Position numbers and translations under genes: made by a program. The notes under the pieces were generated by a model. It did no database searches, had not been told where the DNA came from, and saw nothing but the letters and a program-made list of their open reading frames with translations. Below are positions 13,616 to 19,673 of a stretch of DNA of 19,673 bases, piece by piece. This DNA comes from an uncultured Lachnospiraceae bacterium (lineage in GTDB: Bacteria; Bacillota; Clostridia; Lachnospirales; Lachnospiraceae). Location of the stretch: contig CAJTVK010000080.1 in the NCBI GenBank assembly GCA_910579645.1, positions 1 through 19,673 of the forward strand. Reading direction: 5' to 3'. How positions within the stretch are numbered: position 1 is the first letter of the stretch; the number at the start of each line of letters is the position of its first letter.

Positions 13616-16148
13616 CCTCAATTACCGTTTTTTTTCCTTTCCTGTTTCCTTTGGCTTTCTCCGCCTTGCCGGACGACGCTTTCTCTTCCTTGCCGAAGGA
13701 TGCCTTCTCTTCCTTGCCGGAGGATGCTTTCTCTTCTTTGCCGGAGGACATTTTCTCATCTCTGACGGACGACGCTTTTTCTTCCTTGTCCGCCGCCGTT
13801 TTCCCCTCTGCCGGCAATTCGGTGAATGCATAGGCCAGCACGTCGTCCATCGTCTCCACGAACCGGATATCCAGCCCCGCCTTAATTTCCCCGGATATTT
13901 CCTCGATATCTTTTTCGTTTTTCTTCGGCACCAACACCGTCTTAATGCCGGCGGTCTTAGCCGCCAAAGTCTTTTCCTTCAGCCCGCCGATGGGAAGCAC
14001 CCGCCCCCGCAGCGTGATTTCCCCGGTCATTGCCACATCTGCCCTGACCGGAATCTCCGTCATGGCGGAAAGCAGGGCAGTCGCCATGGTAATGCCTGCA
14101 CTGGGGCCGTCCTTAGGCACCGCGCCCTCCGGGATGTGAATATGAAAATCGTTTTTCCGAAACATTTCCTGTGGTATTTTATATTTCTTGCTGACCGAAC
14201 GCACATAACTCATGCCGGTGATGGCGGACTCCTTCATCACGTCGCCCAGCTGGCCGGTCAGTTCCACCTCGCCCTTGCCCGGCATCCGGTTGACCTCCAC
14301 CTGCAGAGTGTCGCCCCCTACGCTGGTCCAGGCCAGACCTCTGACAATTCCCACCTCATCCTTCTCGTTGGCCTTCTCCGTACGGTACTTTTCCTTCCCC
14401 AGATATTTCTCCAGATTGGAGGAAGTCACCTTCACGCCCGGTTTCCCGGCTGTCAGGATTTCTTTCGCTGCCTTACGGCAGATGCCCCCTATTTTACGCT
14501 CCAGTTCACGGACCCCTGCTTCCCTTGTGTAAGATTCGATAATTTTCTTCAGTGCGCCGTCACTGATGGATAGCTGTCCCTCTTCCAAGCCGTTTTTCCT
14601 ATACTGCTTTTCCGTCAGATGCTCCTTGGCAATATGGAACTTCTCATTGGCCGTATAGCTGGTCACTTCAATCAGTTCCATCCTGTCCAGCAGCGGCCGC
14701 GGAATGGTTTCCGTGGAATTTGCCGTGGCAATGAACAACACCTCCGATAAATCAATGGGCAGTTCCACATAATGATCCCGGAATTTGATATTCTGCTCGC
14801 TGTCCAGCACTTCCAAAAGCGCGGAAGCCGTATCTCCTTTGTAATCGCTGCTCATCTTATCGATTTCATCCAGAAGCATCAGCGGATTTTTCACGCCCGC
14901 CTGCTTCAGGCCTGCCACAATGCGCCCGGGCATGGCTCCCACATAGGTCTTCCGGTGCCCCCTGATTTCCGCCTCGTCCCTTACGCCGCCCAGGCTGATG
15001 CGCACATACTTCTTATCCATGGCCTCTGCCACGCTCTTGGCAATGGATGTCTTTCCCGTCCCGGGAGGTCCCACCAGACAGATAATGGGCGACTGCCCCT
15101 GCTTGGTCAGGCAGCGTACTGCCAAAGCCTCCAGCACCCGCTCCTTTACCTGTTTCAGGCCGTAATGATCCCGTTCCAATACCTCTTCCGCCTTTAAAAT
15201 ATCCGTATTGTCCTTGGATTTCCTATCCCAGGGCAGTTCCAGCAGCGTTTCGATATATCCCCGTTCCACTGCGCTTTCCGAACTGCTCTGCGGCAGGCTC
15301 TTAAAGCGGGAAATCTCTTTCTTTATTTTCTCTTTTACCTCTTTCCCGGCTTCCAGCTTCTCCAAATCCTGCCCGAACTGCTCCGCGTCGGAAAAGGAAT
15401 TATCCTCCCCCAGTTCCTCGCGGATAAACTGCAGCTGTTCCCGCAGCATATATTCCCTTTGATGCTTATCCACTCTTCCTTTTATCTTTTCCGACAGTTC
15501 CCTGCGGATGCCCGCCACCTCAATCTCCCGGGACAGGATATCCGCCAGTACCTGATAGCGTTCTTCCGGGTCAATGGCCGACAGCACACTCTGCTTGCTT
15601 TCAAAATACAAAGGCATATTGATGGCAATCTGATCCAGCAGCCGCCCCAAATCATATATATCCTGAATGTGCCGTTCCAATGCCACGCCGTTCTTCGGAT
15701 AATATAATGCATAACCGGCAAACAGCTCCTTCATCTGCCGGACCATGGCCTCCTCCTGCACGGTTCCCCGCAGATGGGAAGGCTCTTCGATTTCCTCCAC
15801 TTCCCCTTCCAGATACTCTTCCTTCTCCGTGAAAGAAATCAATTCTCCCCGGGATATGCCTTCCACCATGACCCGCACAATATTTTTCGGCATTTTAATG
15901 ACCTGCTTCACCAAAGCGACTGTCCCGATATGGTATACTTTCCCGAAATCCGGTTCCTCCTCCTCCATCTGTTTCTGGGTCACCAGAAAAACCCTTTGGC
16001 TCTCCACCATAGCCTGCTCCACCGCCGCAATGGATTTTCCTCTGCTCAGGTCAAAGTGGATAATCATTTGCGGCAAAATAGTCATTCCCCGTAATGCCAC
16101 TGCGGGCATATATCTCTTTACTTTTCCATCATCCATTCTCGTCACCAT
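13605..16148 (-). CDS. lon: ATP-dependent protease Lon with repetitive C-terminal tail
   Basis: Cytoplasmic AAA+ serine protease that degrades misfolded and regulatory proteins. Numbered from an upstream TTG at 16154 (849 aa): N-terminal substrate-binding domain about 1-330; AAA+ module with Walker A GPPGTGKT (Lys368) and Walker B PLMLLDEIDK; protease domain with catalytic Ser685 in GPSAG and Lys728 in GGLKEK, 43 residues apart as expected. The canonical fold ends near MDDVLAYAF. An extra 72 residues (778-849) follow, made mostly of charged octapeptide repeats (EEKASSGK-like), which are not usual in Lon. The start is uncertain: TTG 16154, ATG 16148 and ATG 16136 are possible, none with a strong ribosome binding site. 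A perfect hairpin lies 5 nt upstream of the chosen ATG. It overlaps engB at its 3' end. Confidence 0.96.
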   Translation of the reverse strand: MVTRMDDGKVKRYMPAVALRGMTILPQMIIHFDLSRGKSIAAVEQAMVESQRVFLVTQKQMEEEEPDFGKVYHIGTVALVKQVIKMPKNIVRVMVEGISRGELISFTEKEEYLEGEVEEIEEPSHLRGTVQEEAMVRQMKELFAGYALYYPKNGVALERHIQDIYDLGRLLDQIAINMPLYFESKQSVLSAIDPEERYQVLADILSREIEVAGIRRELSEKIKGRVDKHQREYMLREQLQFIREELGEDNSFSDAEQFGQDLEKLEAGKEVKEKIKKEISRFKSLPQSSSESAVERGYIETLLELPWDRKSKDNTDILKAEEVLERDHYGLKQVKERVLEALAVRCLTKQGQSPIICLVGPPGTGKTSIAKSVAEAMDKKYVRISLGGVRDEAEIRGHRKTYVGAMPGRIVAGLKQAGVKNPLMLLDEIDKMSSDYKGDTASALLEVLDSEQNIKFRDHYVELPIDLSEVLFIATANSTETIPRPLLDRMELIEVTSYTANEKFHIAKEHLTEKQYRKNGLEEGQLSISDGALKKIIESYTREAGVRELERKIGGICRKAAKEILTAGKPGVKVTSSNLEKYLGKEKYRTEKANEKDEVGIVRGLAWTSVGGDTLQVEVNRMPGKGEVELTGQLGDVMKESAITGMSYVRSVSKKYKIPQEMFRKNDFHIHIPEGAVPKDGPSAGITMATALLSAMTEIPVRADVAMTGEITLRGRVLPIGGLKEKTLAAKTAGIKTVLVPKKNEKDIEEISGEIKAGLDIRFVETMDDVLAYAFTELPAEGKTAADKEEKASSVRDEKMSSGKEEKASSGKEEKASFGKEEKASSGKAEKAKGNRKGKKTVIEDGN
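13671..13790. repeat. 24-bp tandem repeat, 5 copies, encoding the Lon tail
   Basis: Units start at 13671, 13695, 13719, 13743 and 13767. A shorter degenerate unit lies at about 13650-13670. A typical unit on the plus strand is GGACGACGCTTTCTCTTCC plus TTGCC. In frame on the minus strand they encode eight-residue units of the GKEEKASS type. The fourth unit is the most diverged (VRDEKMSS). All units are exact multiples of three, so copy-number changes would keep engB and the lon stop in frame. Confidence 0.9.
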
Positions 16149-16152
16149 GCGC

Positions 16153-16180
16153 AAAACGCCGCCCTATCCGGCGGCGTTTT
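16153..16180 (-). terminator. Perfect 11-bp hairpin just before the lon start
   Basis: AAAACGCCGCC (16153-16163), loop CTATCC, GGCGGCGTTTT (16170-16180). With A tracts and T tracts at both feet it could work as a short bidirectional intrinsic terminator, although only four T follow the stem. On the minus strand it ends 4 nt before the chosen lon ATG and contains an alternative TTG start. A terminator so close to a start codon is better explained as an attenuator or translational control element between clpX and lon. Confidence 0.6.
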
Positions 16181-16250
16181 CTGCTGTCAGCAGGCATTGC
16201 CCCCGGCCTTTGGATACTTCAATAGCTTCCACGGCCTTCACCTGCTGCAT
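16164..16250 (-). CDS. Candidate 28-aa leader ORF between clpX and lon
   Basis: An ATG at 16250 (AAAGG about 4 nt upstream, closer than usual) opens a 28-codon frame beginning MQQVKAVEAIEVSKGRG and ending in a TAG located in the loop of the hairpin at 16153-16180. I recognise no family. Its last codons read through the 3' arm (on the plus strand) of that hairpin, so a translating ribosome would disrupt the stem and stop about 15 nt before the lon ATG. That layout fits a leader peptide or translational coupling, but conservation is unknown and the ORF may be chance. Confidence 0.3.
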   Translation of the reverse strand: MQQVKAVEAIEVSKGRGQCLLTAENAAG

Positions 16251-16311
16251 GCTTCCTTTCACAGTTTCCTTTTATCAAAATTTCTTTTCTTCCTACTGCT
16301 TTCGGCTTTTC

Positions 16312-17565
16312 CTATCTGGCCGGGCGCATAGCCTCCCTGCGTATGACCAATGGCTCGCTGATTCCTTCCACTGCCTCTTTTGTCACCACGCATTCCACAA
16401 TGGATTCGTCGGAAGGAATCTGATACATCACATCCATCATTGCGCTTTCCATAATGGAGCGCAGCCCTCTTGCCCCTGTCTTACGCTCGAATGCTTTGTC
16501 CGCAATAGCGGCAATGGCATCCTCCTCAAAAGTAAGCCTTACATCGTCAAAGCCAAAGAGCTTCTGATACTGCTTCACCAATGCATTCTTCGGTTCCTTC
16601 AGTATCCGCACCAAAGCTTCCCTGTCCAGCCCCTGCAAAGTCACATTTATCGGCACACGCCCTACAAACTCCGGTATCAGCCCGAACTTCATTAAATCCT
16701 GAGGAGTCACTTCTTTCAGCAATTCCCCGATGTCCTTGGTACTTTTTGCCTTAATCTCCGTATTAAAACCGATGGCGCTGCGGTCCAGGCGCGACTCCAC
16801 AATCTTCTCCAGTCCGTCAAAAGCACCTCCGCAGATAAACAGAATATTGGTAGTATCTATCTGAATCAATTCCTGATGAGGATGCTTCCTCCCGCCCTGC
16901 GGCGGCACGCTGGCTACGGTTCCTTCCACAATCTTCAGAAGTGCCTGCTGCACCCCTTCGCCGGATACATCCCGGGTAATGGATACGTTTTCGCCCTTTT
17001 TCGTGATTTTGTCTATTTCGTCAATATATACAATCCCGTACTGTGCCCTCTCTACGTCATATTCTGCCGCCTGAATCAGCTTCAGCAGAATATTCTCCAC
17101 GTCTTCACCCACATAACCCGCTTCTGTCAGCGTAGTTGCATCGGCAATGGCAAACGGCACATTGATAATCTTGGCAAGGGTCTGTGCCAAAAAGGTCTTT
17201 CCTGAACCGGTAGGCCCTATCAGCAGAATATTGCTCTTCTGCAGTTCCACATCGTCCACGTCTCTCGGAGCCGTGACACGTTTGTAATGATTATATACGG
17301 AGACAGCCAGAACTTTCTTCGCATCCTCCTGCCCGATGACATAATCATCCAGAAATTCTTTGATTTCCGCCGGCTTTAACAGATTAATGTCGAATGCTTC
17401 CTCATAAGATTCGTCCTCATACTCTTCTTCTATGATATCCTCACAGATATCGACACATTCATCACAGATATATACTCCTGCCGGCCCCGCAATCAGTTTC
17501 TTTACCTGACTCTGGGGCTTATTGCAGAAAGAACATCTGATATCATCGGAATTTTTCCCTGCCAT
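16312..17565 (-). CDS. clpX: ATP-dependent Clp protease ATP-binding subunit ClpX
   Basis: AAA+ unfoldase that recognises tagged substrates and feeds them into ClpP. At 417 aa it has normal length. The zinc-binding domain has Cys11, Cys14, Cys34 and Cys37. Walker A is GPTGSGKT (117-124) and Walker B YIDEID (180-185). Pore loops are GYVG (150-153) and RKH (226-228). The ClpP-docking IGF loop is at 265-267. The ATG has GGGAG about 6 nt upstream. It follows clpP after 23 bp, so the two are co-transcribed. Confidence 0.98.
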   Translation of the reverse strand: MAGKNSDDIRCSFCNKPQSQVKKLIAGPAGVYICDECVDICEDIIEEEYEDESYEEAFDINLLKPAEIKEFLDDYVIGQEDAKKVLAVSVYNHYKRVTAPRDVDDVELQKSNILLIGPTGSGKTFLAQTLAKIINVPFAIADATTLTEAGYVGEDVENILLKLIQAAEYDVERAQYGIVYIDEIDKITKKGENVSITRDVSGEGVQQALLKIVEGTVASVPPQGGRKHPHQELIQIDTTNILFICGGAFDGLEKIVESRLDRSAIGFNTEIKAKSTKDIGELLKEVTPQDLMKFGLIPEFVGRVPINVTLQGLDREALVRILKEPKNALVKQYQKLFGFDDVRLTFEEDAIAAIADKAFERKTGARGLRSIMESAMMDVMYQIPSDESIVECVVTKEAVEGISEPLVIRREAMRPAR

Positions 17566-17588
17566 TTCTTCTCCCCGCTTCCATGCCT

Positions 17589-18185
17589 CTATTTCCCGAA
17601 GCTTGCATGGTTTTCAATAATTTTGTCAATCAGACCATAGTTCAATGCTTCTTCGGCGGTCTTCCAGTTATCCCTTTCCGTATCCGCCATAATCACTTCG
17701 AAATCCTGCCCTGTATTCTGCGCCATAATCCGTGCCATCTTTTCCTTTGTGGCAAGAATATGTTTTGCGGTAATCTCAATCTCCGTCGCCTGCCCCTGTG
17801 CGCCTCCTGCGGGCTGATGAATCATAATCTCTGCATTGGGCAGTGCAAACCGCTTCCCTTTTGCGCCGCCTGCCAGCAGGAATGCGCCCATGCTTGCAGC
17901 CATGCCGATGCAGACCGTGGACACGTCGCACTTGATGAAATTCATCGTATCATAAATAGCCATCCCTGCGGTAATCACACCGCCGGGGCTGTTGATATAC
18001 AAATGGACATCTTTCTCCGGATCCTCCGACTCAAGAAACAGAAGCTGTGCCACCACTATGCTTGCGGAAACATCATTCACTTCCTCTCCCAAAAAGATAA
18101 TCCTGTCTTTTAAAAGCCTTGAATAAATATCATAAGACCTTTCGCCCCTGCTCGTCTGCTCAACGACATAAGGTATTAAACTCAT
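17589..18185 (-). CDS. clpP: ATP-dependent Clp protease proteolytic subunit ClpP
   Basis: Serine peptidase forming the tetradecameric proteolytic chamber used with ClpX. Numbered from the ATG at 18185 (198 aa): catalytic Ser98 in GMAASMGA, His123 in IMIHQP, Asp172 in DTERDNW. I chose this ATG over one two codons upstream because AAGGAGG is 7 nt from it, whereas the upstream ATG is only 1 nt from AAGGAGG. It follows trigger factor after less than 40 bp without a terminator, so tig, clpP and clpX form one unit. Confidence 0.98.
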   Translation of the reverse strand: MSLIPYVVEQTSRGERSYDIYSRLLKDRIIFLGEEVNDVSASIVVAQLLFLESEDPEKDVHLYINSPGGVITAGMAIYDTMNFIKCDVSTVCIGMAASMGAFLLAGGAKGKRFALPNAEIMIHQPAGGAQGQATEIEITAKHILATKEKMARIMAQNTGQDFEVIMADTERDNWKTAEEALNYGLIDKIIENHASFGK

Positions 18186-18223
18186 ACACATTCCTCCTTG
18201 CCCGGACCATTCCTGCCTGCCGC

Positions 18224-19510
18224 TTATTGTTCTGCCGCGTTGTCCCTTACAAACTCAATGGCTTTCTGAATGACAATGTCCGCCATCAGATCCTTTTTCC
18301 CGTTCTCATTGAACATCTCGCGTACCTTATCCGGTTCCGTCTGGTACATTTCAGCCATTCTCTCTATTTCCTTTGTATAATCCTCTTCGGACGCCTCTAT
18401 ATTTTCTTTTTCGGCCACTGCTTCCAAAACCAGCCTGGACTTAATGCGTTTTTCCGCCTGTGTCCTTGTCTGGTCGAACAGCATGTCATAGTTGCTGCCT
18501 GTAAACTGATAATACTGTTCCAATGTCAGTCCCTGCATGCGCATTCTCTGCGCGAATTCATCCACCATCTGCCTCTGCTGTGTCTCAATCATCGGCTCGG
18601 GCAGTTCCATGTCGGAATCGTTTACGATTGCATCAATGACCGCATCCTCCTTCTGCCTCTTTGCTTCCGCTTCTTTATTCTCCGTCAAGTTTTTCCTTAC
18701 GTCTTCCCTGTACTCGGCCAACGTCTCGAACTCGGAAACCTCGCCGGCAAACTCATCATCCAGTTCAGGCAGTTCCTTTTCCTTTATTTCCTTTACCGTA
18801 CACTTAAATACCGCAGCCTTGCCTTTCAGGTCTTCCGCATGATAATCTTCGGGGAACGTAACGCTGACTTCCGTTTCCTTTCCGATTTCCGCACCGATTA
18901 ACTGCTCTTCAAAGCCGGGGATAAATGCGCCGGAACCGATGGTAAGGGAATAGTCCTCGCCTTTTCCGCCCTCAAACGCTTCACCGTCCACAAAGCCCTC
19001 AAAATCAAGCACTGTCATATCGCCGTCCTTGACCGGCCTGTCTTCCACCACAATGTTCCTGGCATTTCTCTGACGTTCTTCTTCTATTCTTGCATCCACT
19101 TCCTCGTCGGTTACTTCCGTATCGATTTTATCCACTTTCACGCCTTTGTATTTTCCGAGTCTCACTTCCGGCTTCAGAGCCACTTCCGCCGTAAAGATGA
19201 AAGGCTGTCCTGATTCCACCTGTACCACGTCGATTTTAGGGGAGGAAACGATGTCTTCCTCGCATTCGTCCAAAGCTTTCGCATATGCTTCGGGAAGCAG
19301 GTCATTGACTGCGTCTTCGTAAAATACTTCCTTGCCGTACATTCTTTCTACCATCTGACGGGGCACTTTGCCTTTCCGGAATCCCGGAATGCTGATTTTC
19401 TTCTTATTTTTCTGGTATGCTTTTTCGATAGCCTTCTCCAGTTCTTCCGGGGCTACCTCAATCGTCAGCTTCGCCATGTTCTTTTCTAATTTTTCCACCT
19501 GTAAACTCAT
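18224..19510 (-). CDS. tig: Trigger factor, ribosome-associated chaperone
   Basis: Binds the ribosome exit tunnel and helps nascent chains fold; its central domain is a peptidyl-prolyl isomerase. The 428-aa length is typical. The N-terminal ribosome-binding domain has the docking signature GFRKGKVPR (43-51). The FKBP-like domain spans about 155-245 (VLDFEGFVDGEAFEGG, GSGAFIPGFEEQLIG). The alpha-helical chaperone domain fills the rest. AAGGAGG lies 11 nt before the ATG. It leads the tig-clpP-clpX unit and has its own promoter upstream. Confidence 0.97.
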   Translation of the reverse strand: MSLQVEKLEKNMAKLTIEVAPEELEKAIEKAYQKNKKKISIPGFRKGKVPRQMVERMYGKEVFYEDAVNDLLPEAYAKALDECEEDIVSSPKIDVVQVESGQPFIFTAEVALKPEVRLGKYKGVKVDKIDTEVTDEEVDARIEEERQRNARNIVVEDRPVKDGDMTVLDFEGFVDGEAFEGGKGEDYSLTIGSGAFIPGFEEQLIGAEIGKETEVSVTFPEDYHAEDLKGKAAVFKCTVKEIKEKELPELDDEFAGEVSEFETLAEYREDVRKNLTENKEAEAKRQKEDAVIDAIVNDSDMELPEPMIETQQRQMVDEFAQRMRMQGLTLEQYYQFTGSNYDMLFDQTRTQAEKRIKSRLVLEAVAEKENIEASEEDYTKEIERMAEMYQTEPDKVREMFNENGKKDLMADIVIQKAIEFVRDNAAEQ

Positions 19511-19588
19511 TTTAACAGTTTCCTCCTTATTTTAACCATCTATCCGCTGATTTTTACAAAAAAAGTATACAATCACAGTCATTATGCG

Positions 19589-19597
19589 ATTATAGCA
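19589..19597 (-). promoter_or_regulatory. Extended -10 promoter of tig
   Basis: The minus strand reads TGCTATAAT, a perfect -10 with TGn extension, about 80 bp before the tig ATG. No good -35 is seen. A TATACT about 25 bp downstream is a weaker alternative. No CIRCE-type inverted repeat (HrcA operator) was found. In the remaining bases to 19673 I see no gene, only an eight-G run at 19639-19646. Confidence 0.55.
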
Positions 19598-19673
19598 CAT
19601 TGCGGAGGAAAATGCTAGCTTTTTCTTCTTAATTTTTAGGGGGGGGAGTAACAGTTCAGCCTGAATGTTGTGT

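Noticed and set aside
13622..13833. Basic 69-codon frame (minus) and DAFSSLP-repeat frame (plus) across the Lon tail
   Set aside because: Both are shadow readings of the 24-bp tandem repeat; the Lon frame accounts for the sequence.
19520..19673. CIRCE operator or heat-shock control upstream of tig
   Set aside because: No TTAGCACTC-N9-GAGTGCTAA-like inverted repeat could be found.

Overview
The window looks like chromosomal DNA of a Gram-positive anaerobe in the Clostridia, most likely Lachnospiraceae. This is an inference. It rests on the tig-clpP-clpX-lon-engB gene order, a clostridial-type pyruvate phosphate dikinase, AGGAGG-type ribosome binding sites, and protein sequences typical of gut clostridia. 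Almost every gene is on the minus strand, so transcription runs from high to low coordinates. The exception is a plus-strand transposase end at the left edge.

Right to left: a protein quality-control block (about 19.6-13.0 kb) holds trigger factor, clpP, clpX, lon and the ribosome-assembly GTPase engB. Lon carries an unusual C-terminal tail of charged octapeptide repeats. A small candidate ORF and a perfect 11-bp hairpin sit directly in front of it. Next (12.9-9.5 kb) is a tight, overlapping string: an AI-2E/PerM-type membrane protein broken by one in-frame TAG, a D-2-hydroxyacid (D-lactate type) dehydrogenase, truA (TTG start) and a VanZ-family membrane protein. It ends at a strong intrinsic terminator (9337-9387).

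A regulatory module follows (9.0-6.5 kb). It has an ECF-like sigma factor, an overlapping membrane protein that is probably its anti-sigma partner (with decapeptide repeats), and an OmpR-type response regulator whose receiver has lost the Mg-binding acidic pair and the conserved lysine. The module ends in a 116-bp hairpin terminator. This is the best candidate here for an under-described system.

Then (6.3-3.4 kb), behind a good sigma-A-type promoter, come a DUF308/HdeD-like membrane protein, a LacX/GalM-like aldose epimerase and a membrane-anchored probable beta-propeller protein. ppdK (3.4-0.8 kb) has its own extended -10 promoter. The left 770 bp hold the transposase C-terminal end and a purine/pyrimidine-asymmetric intergenic region with a near-perfect palindrome.

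No rRNA, tRNA or CRISPR array was seen. All family calls were made by eye from the sequence, without database searches.
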